Assembly: GCA_934754775.1 (NCBI GenBank)
Contig: CAKVIM010000008.1
Coordinates: 14,934-78,933 of the forward strand
DNA length: 64,000 nucleotides
Direction of reading: 5' to 3'
DNA from: an uncultured Candidatus Melainabacteria bacterium
GTDB taxonomy: Bacteria; Cyanobacteriota; Vampirovibrionia; Gastranaerophilales; Gastranaerophilaceae
Shown one piece after another: positions 35,415-43,832 of this stretch. How positions within the stretch are numbered: the first letter of the stretch is position 1; every line of letters starts with the position of its first letter. Under the pieces are notes generated by a model. The model did no database searches. It was not told where the DNA came from and worked only from the letters and a program-made list of their open reading frames with translations. Position numbers and translations under genes: made by a program.

Positions 35415-36698
35415 ATGAATATTGCAGAACGACTTGAACAGAATGAAAAATATGATGAGGCTTATGCAGAATACAAAAAAATGTACGCAACAAAGTCTGA
35501 TGACATAGAAATTTTGACAAAATTAGCTCATATTGCTTTGATTTTGGATAAAAAAGATGATGCGAAAATTTATTACGCAAAGATTCTTGAATTGGATCCT
35601 TCTAATATCCTTGCACACGAGCAATTGATTGATATTTTCTGCAATGAAGATAGATTTAAGTATTATCTTTTGCGTGGAAACTTGCACGCCCTGCAGCAAC
35701 AAATGAGCCACGCAAAAAACGATTACAAAAAAGCTATCGACCACGCAAAAGACCCGCAAGAGGCTCTTCCCGCAAGATATTTGTATGCTGGACTTTGTGA
35801 AGGTCAAGGCAAATTAACGGAAGCGATTGACGAGTATTTGAAGATTTCTGATTATGATGAAAAAAATCCGGTTGTGTTCTTGAAGCTCGCAGAACTCTAT
35901 GAAAAGACCGAAGGCTTGATTTCTGCAATCGAAACATTGGAAAGAGGACGCAAGGATAGAGGATTCAAGGATTTTGAAGAAATTTTAGCAGGGTACTATA
36001 TCAGAAATTCTCAACCGGATAAAGCTTTGGAGCTTACACAGAACGAGCTTACAAAAGCCAGAGCTTTGTTTGATTTAGGCAGAAACGAGGAAGGTTATGA
36101 GATTTTGATGAAGATTAAGAATGAAAATCAAAACAATAAGACTTTCCACGCACTTCTTGCTCAATATTATTATCAGAAAGATATGTTTGAAGAAGCGTTT
36201 AAGGAAATTGAAGAGTATGATAAGCTTGACCCGAATTCACCGCTTGTTTATCAGATGAGAGCGTTGATTTTCGAAAAGAAAGACGATGGATTTAATGAAC
36301 ACTTAAACTGGGGCAAATACAATATTGTTCGAGGTGATAAAGATGTTGCTCTTAATGAATATTTGACTGCGTACAGATTTGACGATAAGAATGTTGATTT
36401 AATAGAAACGATTGCGGCTCTTCTTGAAGCAGAAGGTGACAAAACTAAGGCTAGCGAATTCTACGAACGCTTGGTGGATATTGACGCAAATAACAAAAAT
36501 GCGTTACAAAAACTCGCTGAGTTCAGAGAATCAATCGGGGATAATTACGGTGCTGTCGAATATTTAGACCGATTGAAAGAAATTGACCCGAGAAACCAGT
36601 TTGTTGCCGATAATTATGAAAAATATAAAAATGGTTCTGAAGGTGGCGGCTTGGGCGAATTCTTCAAAAAAATCTTCGGAAAGAGGATGGGGGTATAA
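35415..36698 (+). CDS. TPR-repeat protein
   Basis: A 427-residue soluble protein made almost wholly of about ten tetratricopeptide-like helical pairs. Examples are residues 8-41 (NEKYDEAYAEYKKMYATKS), 43-75 (KLAHIALILDKKDDAKIYY) and 385-410 (IGDNYGAVEYLDRLKEIDP). It ends with a Gly-rich linker and FFKKIFGKRMGV, a basic amphipathic tail that could touch a membrane. There is no signal peptide. It is probably a scaffold for protein assembly; partners are not evident. Shine-Dalgarno AGGAG precedes the ATG. A TATAAT overlaps its 3' end (36694-36699), possibly for the U32 gene. Confidence 0.85.
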   Translation: MNIAERLEQNEKYDEAYAEYKKMYATKSDDIEILTKLAHIALILDKKDDAKIYYAKILELDPSNILAHEQLIDIFCNEDRFKYYLLRGNLHALQQQMSHAKNDYKKAIDHAKDPQEALPARYLYAGLCEGQGKLTEAIDEYLKISDYDEKNPVVFLKLAELYEKTEGLISAIETLERGRKDRGFKDFEEILAGYYIRNSQPDKALELTQNELTKARALFDLGRNEEGYEILMKIKNENQNNKTFHALLAQYYYQKDMFEEAFKEIEEYDKLDPNSPLVYQMRALIFEKKDDGFNEHLNWGKYNIVRGDKDVALNEYLTAYRFDDKNVDLIETIAALLEAEGDKTKASEFYERLVDIDANNKNALQKLAEFRESIGDNYGAVEYLDRLKEIDPRNQFVADNYEKYKNGSEGGGLGEFFKKIFGKRMGV

Positions 36699-36729
36699 TT
36701 AAGTCAATAACGCTGATTGACTTATAGTT

Positions 36730-38544
36730 ATGAAAACAGAACTTTTATCACCGGCAAAAGACAAACAAACCGCAATTGAAGCGATTAATTGTGGTGCGGA
36801 CGCTGTTTATATGGGGGCGTCTTCTTTTGGGGCGAGAAGAAATGCTCCGAATTCTTTAGAAGATATTCAAGAAGTGGTAAATTACGCCCACAAATTTTGG
36901 GCAAAGGTGTTTATTACGGTTAATACTATTTTGACTGATTCAGAGTTGGATGAGGCGGTTGAACTTGTTAAAAAACTGGATAAAATCGGGGTTGATGCTG
37001 TTATTGTGCAAGATATGGGGCTGTTAAAAAGATTAATGGAACTGCAAAATGCACCCCACCCTAACCCTCCCCATAATGGGAGGGAACACACCGGCTCTCT
37101 TAATTTGGCGGTTCATATGAGTACGCAGTGCGACAACCGAGATGTTGAGAAGGTGAGCTTCTTTAATAAGCTTGGTGTTTCAAGGGTAGTTTTAGCAAGA
37201 GAGCTATCTTTAGAGAAGATTCGTGAAATCCATGCTGTAAATCCGGATTTGGAATTGGAAGCTTTTATGCATGGAGCCCTTTGTGTTTCTTATAGCGGAC
37301 AATGCTATTTGAGCCAGTTTATCGGTGGACGTTCGGCTAACAGGGGAGAATGTGCTCAGCCTTGTAGAAAAAAGTACACGGTTGAGGATGCAGACGGGAA
37401 TATTATTGCAAAAGATATTCACGCACTTTGCTTAAAAGATTTTAATGCTTCAAAACTTTTGAAGGATATGATTGATGCCGGAGTCTTTTCTTTTAAGATT
37501 GAAGGGCGTTTGAAGGATGTTGGGTATGTAAAAAATATAACGGCATATTATCGCAAAGAATTAGATAAATGTTCTCAAAAAATCAGCTCCGGAAAAAGCT
37601 TCTATCCGTTTGAACCGAATCCAGAAAAGAGCTTTAATCGAGGATTTACGGATTATTTCTTGAAAAAAAGAAATAAGTGCTTCAATTTTACTTCGCCAAA
37701 ATCAAGAGGCGAGTATTTGGGCAAGGTTGTGTCTTTAAAAGATGGTAGCTTTGCATTAAAAACAGATAAAATAATTCATTCTCAAGACGGTGTTATGGTC
37801 GGTGCCGATGGATGTCTGGTTAATAGAGTCGATATTAGAGGCGATAAAACTTTTATTTATCCAAATAAAAAAATGGATTTAAAACTTGGGGATGAGGTTT
37901 TTAGAAATCAGGATGTTGAGTTTGAAAAACTGCTTTTGCAGCCTGTAAAAAGGCAAATCGGGGTATCGGTTAGTTATGATGCCGGCATGCTGACTTTGGT
38001 TGATGAAGATGGTGTATCGGTTTTACTTCCCATCGTCGGTGAAGTCGCTAAAAATCCGCAAAAGATGCAGGAAACATTCGTTAAGCAGATTTCTAAAACA
38101 GGAGAAAGCGATTTTTACATCGAAGATGTAAAAATCGCTTCAGAGTTACCATTCATGCCGGTTTCTTCAATAAACCAACTCAGAAGAGATGCATTTGAAG
38201 AACTTATGAAGAAACGCCTTTTAGAGTATAAAAGACAGACGCAAAAGAAGATGAACTATACGCCTTATTATAAACAGGAACTGGATTATAGGGCTAATGT
38301 GTATAATAAGGAAGCGGAAGAATTTTATAACCTTTGTGGAGCTAAGGTTCGAGAACCTGCTTTGGAAAAACGCATGCCGGAACGCTCGGTTGAATTGATG
38401 CGAACAAAACATTGTATAAAATATGCACTCAATATGTGTAAAAGTCCGCTGAAATTGCGATTACGAGATGAGTTTGGCAAAGTCTACCCGCTGGTTTTTG
38501 ACTGCCAAGCGTGCGAAATGTGTGTTATGACGCCTCTTCAGTAA
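36730..38544 (+). CDS. U32-family peptidase / RlhA-like protein, carrying an inserted palindrome
   Basis: A 604-residue U32 protein. The start TELLSPAKDKQTAIEAINCGADAVYMGA and the signature ALCVSYSGQCYLSQF with NRGECAQPCRKKY are diagnostic, and SFKIEGRLKD follows. U32 members include RlhA and UbiU/TrhP types that hydroxylate RNA or ubiquinone via an Fe-S centre; the long C-terminal extension with CQACEMC fits the larger group. Residues 108-122 (APHPNPPHNGREHTG) are encoded by an in-frame palindromic repeat placed between the barrel strand VIVQDMGLLKRL and AVHMSTQ, where relatives have a short loop. The 3' end overlaps the convergent 38525 gene by 20 bases. The substrate is unknown. Confidence 0.88.
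   Translation: MKTELLSPAKDKQTAIEAINCGADAVYMGASSFGARRNAPNSLEDIQEVVNYAHKFWAKVFITVNTILTDSELDEAVELVKKLDKIGVDAVIVQDMGLLKRLMELQNAPHPNPPHNGREHTGSLNLAVHMSTQCDNRDVEKVSFFNKLGVSRVVLARELSLEKIREIHAVNPDLELEAFMHGALCVSYSGQCYLSQFIGGRSANRGECAQPCRKKYTVEDADGNIIAKDIHALCLKDFNASKLLKDMIDAGVFSFKIEGRLKDVGYVKNITAYYRKELDKCSQKISSGKSFYPFEPNPEKSFNRGFTDYFLKKRNKCFNFTSPKSRGEYLGKVVSLKDGSFALKTDKIIHSQDGVMVGADGCLVNRVDIRGDKTFIYPNKKMDLKLGDEVFRNQDVEFEKLLLQPVKRQIGVSVSYDAGMLTLVDEDGVSVLLPIVGEVAKNPQKMQETFVKQISKTGESDFYIEDVKIASELPFMPVSSINQLRRDAFEELMKKRLLEYKRQTQKKMNYTPYYKQELDYRANVYNKEAEEFYNLCGAKVREPALEKRMPERSVELMRTKHCIKYALNMCKSPLKLRLRDEFGKVYPLVFDCQACEMCVMTPLQ
37053..37088 (+). repeat. Palindromic repeat inserted in frame in the U32 gene
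   Basis: CCCCACCCTAACCCTCCCC-ATAAT-GGGAGGG, the same family as the intergenic elements at 34785 and 62.1-62.5 kb. It is read in the frame that yields PHPNPPHNGR and keeps the gene open. Confidence 0.8.
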
Positions 38545-40291
38545 CAGTTTCTTCTTGATTGTTGTTTTGCTCTGGAGTTTCGCTTGTAGCTTCCGGTTGT
38601 GTCGCAGCTCCGCTTTCCATTCCATTTATTTGAGCTATAATCGCATTTAATTCTTCTTCTTTTGTACAAGCTCCAATTGCTTTTTTACATTCGTCATAAA
38701 ATGCAATTTGTTGTTCGATAGATTCAAGCATAGCGGTTGTTTCATCCGGCGTTAAATCACTGCCGTATAGGAATGGTGCACTATATAGAGGTGTCGTCCA
38801 TCTATCAGCCGTAAATGTTGCGACTGCTGCCGGAGTTTTAGCTAATGTGTAGCCTTTTGTCAGAATTTCTCCAAACGCAGTATTCTTACCGCCGATTGCT
38901 GCTTGATATTCGTTTGTAGTGTATGTTTTAGGCTTATACCATTTCTTTGTTACAGCAGTTCTTGTTGATACGTAATCATTTAATTTGCTCAAATGCTTGT
39001 CAGGATGTTTTGCCAAAGCTCGCATTTCGTTTTCTTTAGCCTTTATTAACTGTTTAAGCTGTTTTACGTAGCTCTTTTGCATAGAATCTATTCTGCTTTT
39101 GAATAGCTGCATTCTTTTTGGTGCAATCGCATTATCGTTAACGTATTTGCCATATGTTTCCAAATATTCTCTATTAAATGTGCCTGAGTTGTCTTTCAAA
39201 AGAGCGTCAAACTCAGCTTTAGATTTAATATTGGTTCCGAGTGAGCGAACTTCTTGCAAGTTCATTTCTAGCATTTGTTTTTCTTCATTTAATAATGCTT
39301 TTTTTGCAGCGTTTGTTTCTGTGCTGAGTTGAGAATTGATTTTTTGAAGTCTTGTTTCAAGAGAATTTTCCAACCCTTGTTTTTTGTTCGCATATATCGT
39401 TTCTCTATCGTTAAAGCCTTTCCAGCTCTCACTAAATTTTGCTTTATAAGCTTTGCCGAAACCGCCACTTCTTGCAATAAGAGCTTTGTCAGCCGTAATG
39501 GCTTGCTTAGTAGCTCTGAATGCGTTTACTGTGCTATCTTTAAAGAAGTTTGACATACTTTCGCCAGCTTTTCCAAGCATAGTACTCTTTTCTGTCGCAG
39601 AACTTGCTAAAGAAGATGTGTCTGGATTTGTACGTAAACCTTTACCCAATCCTTTAAGACCAAATATAGAAAGTCCGGTTGTTATTGCGTTTGCACAAAT
39701 TTCTTGTTGAGCTTTATCTTTTTGTGCGTCAGTTCTTGCGTGGTCTAGGTCGCAAAATCCTTTAACTACTCCAACACCGCCACCGATTGCACCTGCAGCT
39801 AAAAGACCATATCCGATTGCAGGCCCTACAACCGGAATGAATGTTGCTCCGACTGCAGCAGCTGCAATGGCTACGTTCTTAAGCATTTTTTCCGGATGCC
39901 ATCCGTCTTCATCGTATCCGATAAAACTTTTACCTATATTGGCAACGGCTGTTCCTGCGTTAGAAAGCCATCTTCCTGCCTTGTTCCAGAAGCTGTCTTT
40001 TTTGCTTCTTGGTACAGAATATGTGCTTGAACCGTCAGGTTTCATATTTTTATTTATAGCTGCTTGTTGTTTTTCAAGCTCTGCTATTTTAGAATGTAAC
40101 TTTAATTCTTTTTCTGCTTTTTCTTTAAGTTCTTCTATCTTGATACGTTCCTCATAACTCAAAGTCTTAGTAGTTTCTTTCTCTTCAAATGCAGAATTCG
40201 TATCAGGAGAACTTGTGCTGTTCAGCTTAAATGGTGGCAAGTTGTTATAGTTTGAGTAGTCAAGTTGACCCATGTTGCAAGTGTTTAACAT
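38525..40291 (-). CDS. Lineage-specific 588-residue protein with a Gly/Ala hydrophobic segment
   Basis: The N-terminal tail is polar (MGQLDYSNYNNLPPFKLN). A charged coiled coil spans about 43-82. A small-residue hydrophobic stretch, about 139-178 (AIAAAAVGATFIPVVGPAIG onward), could make a helical hairpin in a membrane. The rest (about 260-470) is basic and helical with repeated Lys-rich coils, and the end (from about 555) is Glu/Gln/Thr-rich and disordered. There is no signal peptide. The layout resembles membrane-inserting secreted effectors or translocators, but no family match is claimed. Shine-Dalgarno AGGGG lies 6 bases before the ATG and the P2 promoter motif is upstream. It overlaps the U32 gene at the 3' end by 20 bases. 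Confidence 0.65.
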   Translation of the reverse strand: MLNTCNMGQLDYSNYNNLPPFKLNSTSSPDTNSAFEEKETTKTLSYEERIKIEELKEKAEKELKLHSKIAELEKQQAAINKNMKPDGSSTYSVPRSKKDSFWNKAGRWLSNAGTAVANIGKSFIGYDEDGWHPEKMLKNVAIAAAAVGATFIPVVGPAIGYGLLAAGAIGGGVGVVKGFCDLDHARTDAQKDKAQQEICANAITTGLSIFGLKGLGKGLRTNPDTSSLASSATEKSTMLGKAGESMSNFFKDSTVNAFRATKQAITADKALIARSGGFGKAYKAKFSESWKGFNDRETIYANKKQGLENSLETRLQKINSQLSTETNAAKKALLNEEKQMLEMNLQEVRSLGTNIKSKAEFDALLKDNSGTFNREYLETYGKYVNDNAIAPKRMQLFKSRIDSMQKSYVKQLKQLIKAKENEMRALAKHPDKHLSKLNDYVSTRTAVTKKWYKPKTYTTNEYQAAIGGKNTAFGEILTKGYTLAKTPAAVATFTADRWTTPLYSAPFLYGSDLTPDETTAMLESIEQQIAFYDECKKAIGACTKEEELNAIIAQINGMESGAATQPEATSETPEQNNNQEETVTEEAS

Positions 40292-40319
40292 AATATCCCC
40301 TAAAGTTATATCCCTTAGT

Positions 40320-40349
40320 TATATAAAGTTTTTTTCTTTGCAAAAATTG
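40320..40349 (-). promoter_or_regulatory. Shared promoter-like motif P2 (copy 3)
   Basis: Read on the minus strand, CAATTTTTG-N11-ACTTTATATA followed by ACTAAGGG, ending 28 bases before the ATG at 40291. Just upstream is TGTAAACAATTGTTACA, a near-palindrome similar to the upstream boxes at 31763 and 62529. Confidence 0.5.
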
Positions 40350-40409
40350 ACAAATTGTAACAATTGTTTACATTTAGTAATAAGCTTATGTTTTTGTTAA
40401 ACTAGTAGT

Positions 40410-41303
40410 ATGAAATGTGGTTTTGTAGCTATATTAGGAAGGCCTAATGTTGGAAAGTCAACTCTTTTAAACCAAATTTTAGGACAAAAGATTGTAATTA
40501 CCACTGATAAAGCCCAAACAACTAGAAAACGAATAAAAGGGATTTACACCGATAAAGAAGGACAGGTTGTGTTTGTTGATACCCCAGGGGTACACCGACC
40601 TCTCAATAAGCTTGGTGAATTTTTGTTGGAAGAAGCTAAGGTTGCTGTTCCTGATGCGGATTTAGTTTTGTTTCTTGTAGACGGTTCTGAGCCTGCTGGT
40701 AAGGGCGATAAGTGGATTGTAGAAAATATTCTTAAAAATATTAAAAGTCCGGTAATTTTGGTTATTAATAAAGTTGACAAGGTTAAAAAGCTGGGAAAAG
40801 TCGAAGAAAATTTGCTTTCTTATAAGACTTTATTTGATGAAAATGTCCCTGTTGTGAGGATTTCAGCAAAAACAGGACGAAACAAAGATACTTTGCTTTC
40901 AAATATTTTCAAAAAACTTCCGGAAGGTGAACTTTTGTATCCTGAAGATGTCGTTACAGAAGAAAACATGCGAGATGTTACAGAAGAAATCATTAGAGAA
41001 AAAATTTTAATCAATACGCAGGATGAAATCCCACATTCAGTTGCGGTTAAGGTTGAGAAATATCAAGAATCTGATGATATAGATAGAATTTATGCCACAA
41101 TTTATTGTGAGCACAAAAGCCAAAAAGGAATTCTTATTGGAAAAGGCGGAAGTCTTTTGAAAACAATAGGTATTCAGGCACGAGAAGAGTTGGAAAAGAT
41201 TGTGGAGAAAAAAGTATTTCTGGGCTTGGAAGTAAAGGTTGAGAAAGACTGGAGAAAGAAAGACAAGGTACTTGAAAATTTCGGGTACAAATCGGAAAAA
41301 TAA
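40410..41303 (+). CDS. era: GTPase Era
   Basis: A 297-residue Era, needed for 30S assembly through 16S rRNA 3'-end binding. G1 is GRPNVGKSTLLN (about 10-21), then the switch TTRKRIKGI, G3 DTPGVHRP and G4 NKVDK. The KH domain has the expected GKGGSLLKTIGIQAREELE. There is no Shine-Dalgarno; TGT-TAAACT (to 40403) ends 6 bases before the ATG, so a leaderless transcript is likely. The GH13 gene follows 19 bases later with a Shine-Dalgarno and is probably co-transcribed. Confidence 0.96.
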   Translation: MKCGFVAILGRPNVGKSTLLNQILGQKIVITTDKAQTTRKRIKGIYTDKEGQVVFVDTPGVHRPLNKLGEFLLEEAKVAVPDADLVLFLVDGSEPAGKGDKWIVENILKNIKSPVILVINKVDKVKKLGKVEENLLSYKTLFDENVPVVRISAKTGRNKDTLLSNIFKKLPEGELLYPEDVVTEENMRDVTEEIIREKILINTQDEIPHSVAVKVEKYQESDDIDRIYATIYCEHKSQKGILIGKGGSLLKTIGIQAREELEKIVEKKVFLGLEVKVEKDWRKKDKVLENFGYKSEK

Positions 41304-41322
41304 TTGTCAGGAGTGTGTGTAG

Positions 41323-43575
41323 ATGAAAGTACAAAGTATAAATAGCTTTAATGGATTAACTGGTCGCCGTCAACAAAAACCGAGTTTTGGCAGGAACTGG
41401 TCTGAACACGTAAGTTGGGGTGCTAATTATATGAAGGAAACAGGTAAGACAAACTTCAAAATGTTTTCTTTCCCTGATGCAAAAGGTGTATTTGTTGAGG
41501 TTGCAGATAAGGCTGTAGCCGGTGTTTCTAATATTAGAGAAAGAATTGTTCAAGTTCTGGCAACAATGGGAACCGCTTTTTCAATAAAAGAAATTATCGC
41601 AAAAGATGGTGAGTCAAAAGTCTACCCGATGGAAAACAAGGGCGATGGTGTCTTCCAAGCGGATAATGTAGATGCTAAAGCTGATGACAAATATAGATTT
41701 GTGATAGTTGATAAAGATAACAATATTAATATCGTAAAAGACCCGTACGCAAAGAGGCAAGAGAATATTAACGGGTGGAGTTCAGTATATGATTCAAATA
41801 ATTACGAGTGGAAAAATACTGCTTGGTTGGAAGGTAAAGACTCACGCAGAATTGTAAGGAAACCGAATGAACCGCTAAGAGGGTTGGATAAACTTATTAT
41901 TGACGAGGTCAATATTCCTACTCTAACGCAAGAGGGAACTTTTGAAGCTGCGAAAAAACGAATTGATGTTATTGCTAATCGTGGTGTTGCAACAGCAATT
42001 GAGCTTATGCCTGTTGAAAATACTTTCTCAAAACAATGGGGCTATGATGGTGTTGATAAGTTTGCTGTTAACGAGAAATTGGGTGGAGCTGTACAGCTTA
42101 AAGAGCTTATAGACTACGCTCACGGAAAAGGGTTGAATGTAATTATGGATATGGTTCCGAATCATATGGGGCCGGACGGTGATTACCTGAAACAAACCGG
42201 TCCTTATGAAGCCGGCGATGGTCAATTCGGTGCAAAATTAAACTATGAAGGTCAAGATAACAGATATGTAAGAGATTGGATGACAAATGCCGCTCTTTGG
42301 TGGGCAAATGAGTTTAAAGTCGACGGGATAAGGTTTGATATGACTAAGGAAACTGCTTCTGATTATCTGTTGAAACAGTTCGTAGAAGAATTGAATGAAC
42401 ATAATCCACTTGTGTTCACTATTGCAGAGGATGGTAGAAATAATAAGCTTTCTGTTACAAGATATGATGATAGTACTAATCCGCACGATGATAAGTTAGA
42501 CTTTATTGATATGAATATCGAGTTCATACATTCAAGGAACTGGAAATCAACTCCGCACGCAATCGGCTTTGACAGTGAATGGGACTTTCCGCTCATGCAT
42601 TCTCTAAAGAGTGCGGTTATTCAAACTAATCAGACTTCTTTGAATGAAATCGACGAGAATATAATTTCTTCCGGCCCACGTGTTAAATATGCAATGAGTC
42701 ATGATGAGATTGGTAATGTTGATGGAACAAGATTGATTCAAAAGGTTGTGGCACAGTATTTGAACCTTTATTCTAATATCAAAGGTATTGATGATGCCGA
42801 TAGAGGACAAAAAGCTGCTCAGCTTTCGCAAAAACTTGTTGAAACGATTGTTACAAATGAAAATATTTCAAATGAAGATTTAAGAAGGCTTGAACAAAAC
42901 TTTGGTTGTGGTTACTTTTATGATAAAGATGTGCTAAAAACGGCTTTAAAAGTGGCTCTTGCAAAACAAAGATTAGCTCAAGGAACTATAATGACAATCC
43001 CGGGGCCGAAGATGTTCTTTCAAGGAGATGATAATGCAGAAGTTGCTTCTTTTAAATTCTTCAGAGAGTTTTCCGGTGAAAAATATGATAGAGAATTCTA
43101 TCCTGATTTTGCGTCAAAAATTATTCGTGAAAAGGGTTATGACACTCTTGTAGAAAAGGCAATGCCAGTTTCTGTTATAGATAAAATTAAACCGAACGGA
43201 AGTTTTAAAGATATGCAAACTCAGATGATTGCCTTCAATCAGGACTTTGCTAAAATTTTTAAAGAAAATCCTGCACTTCAAGATGGCGAAATCACTGCAA
43301 GGTATAAAGAACACGACAAATTGGTACATATTCATAGGATTACGAAGGGTGGTAATGATATCGTAGTGTTCAAAAATTTTGCAGATACCTTTTTTGACGG
43401 GAACTATTCAAGCTTAGGTTTCCCAAAAGATGGTGATTGGGTAGAAATTCTTAACAGCGATGAGATTAAATACGGTGGCGGCGGTAAGACGAATAAAGGT
43501 AGAGTTTTTAACGATTTTAACCAAAGCTTTAATTTGGCTGCAAATAGTATTGTTGTAATGAAAAGAATTAAGTAA
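41323..43575 (+). CDS. GH13 alpha-amylase-family enzyme with lineage-specific N-terminus
   Basis: A 750-residue GH13 protein. Residues 1-25 carry a short tail with KPSFGR, unlike any amylase signal peptide. An E-set-like beta domain (about 45-140) follows, as in branching and trehalose-forming enzymes. The barrel shows region I DMVPNH (from 276), region II GIRFDMT with nucleophile Asp339, region III TIAEDGR with acid/base Glu369, and region IV SHDEIGN with Asp461, so it should be active. The closest layout is GlgB or TreZ type, cytoplasmic and acting on glycogen or maltodextrin; the exact activity is unknown. It is downstream of era in an apparent operon, with Shine-Dalgarno CAGGAG. A weak hairpin follows. 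Confidence 0.85.
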   Translation: MKVQSINSFNGLTGRRQQKPSFGRNWSEHVSWGANYMKETGKTNFKMFSFPDAKGVFVEVADKAVAGVSNIRERIVQVLATMGTAFSIKEIIAKDGESKVYPMENKGDGVFQADNVDAKADDKYRFVIVDKDNNINIVKDPYAKRQENINGWSSVYDSNNYEWKNTAWLEGKDSRRIVRKPNEPLRGLDKLIIDEVNIPTLTQEGTFEAAKKRIDVIANRGVATAIELMPVENTFSKQWGYDGVDKFAVNEKLGGAVQLKELIDYAHGKGLNVIMDMVPNHMGPDGDYLKQTGPYEAGDGQFGAKLNYEGQDNRYVRDWMTNAALWWANEFKVDGIRFDMTKETASDYLLKQFVEELNEHNPLVFTIAEDGRNNKLSVTRYDDSTNPHDDKLDFIDMNIEFIHSRNWKSTPHAIGFDSEWDFPLMHSLKSAVIQTNQTSLNEIDENIISSGPRVKYAMSHDEIGNVDGTRLIQKVVAQYLNLYSNIKGIDDADRGQKAAQLSQKLVETIVTNENISNEDLRRLEQNFGCGYFYDKDVLKTALKVALAKQRLAQGTIMTIPGPKMFFQGDDNAEVASFKFFREFSGEKYDREFYPDFASKIIREKGYDTLVEKAMPVSVIDKIKPNGSFKDMQTQMIAFNQDFAKIFKENPALQDGEITARYKEHDKLVHIHRITKGGNDIVVFKNFADTFFDGNYSSLGFPKDGDWVEILNSDEIKYGGGGKTNKGRVFNDFNQSFNLAANSIVVMKRIK

Positions 43576-43583
43576 TTTAGATT

Positions 43584-43608
43584 TAGGGGTATATAATAAA
43601 TACCCCTA
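43584..43608 (+). terminator. Weak hairpin terminator after the GH13 gene
   Basis: TAGGGGTAT/ATACCCCTA stem with a short loop and only GTTTACTT after it. It is a plausible but weak terminator. Confidence 0.45.
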
Positions 43609-43678
43609 GTTTACTTAAAGTGTATCACTTTACAAAAAAACTTGTACCTGTTAACATAGTGGTGAAGGAAGTGTAAAT

Positions 43679-43810
43679 ATGACATTTATTATAAGCAGAA
43701 AATTCCATCATGCTCATACAAACCCGAAAGGGCTTGGAGTTATGCTGCTTCTCTAATGACTCCTCAAATCGGCTCTTTCGGGATATCTAAGAGAGATGGT
43801 AAAGAGTACG
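43679..43810 (+). promoter_or_regulatory. Structured leader candidate upstream of the 43833 gene
   Basis: Two nested stems are visible: CCCGAAAG (near 43723) with CTTTCGGG (near 43780), and inside them GGAGT with ACTCC. A 25-codon open frame beginning ATGACATTTATT (43679), with a good Shine-Dalgarno (GAAGGAAG), runs through the first arm and ends in the inner loop. This could be a leader-peptide attenuator or an RNA switch. It matches no riboswitch consensus I know. Confidence 0.4.
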
Positions 43811-43832
43811 ATACAAGGAGAAAATTTTTAAA

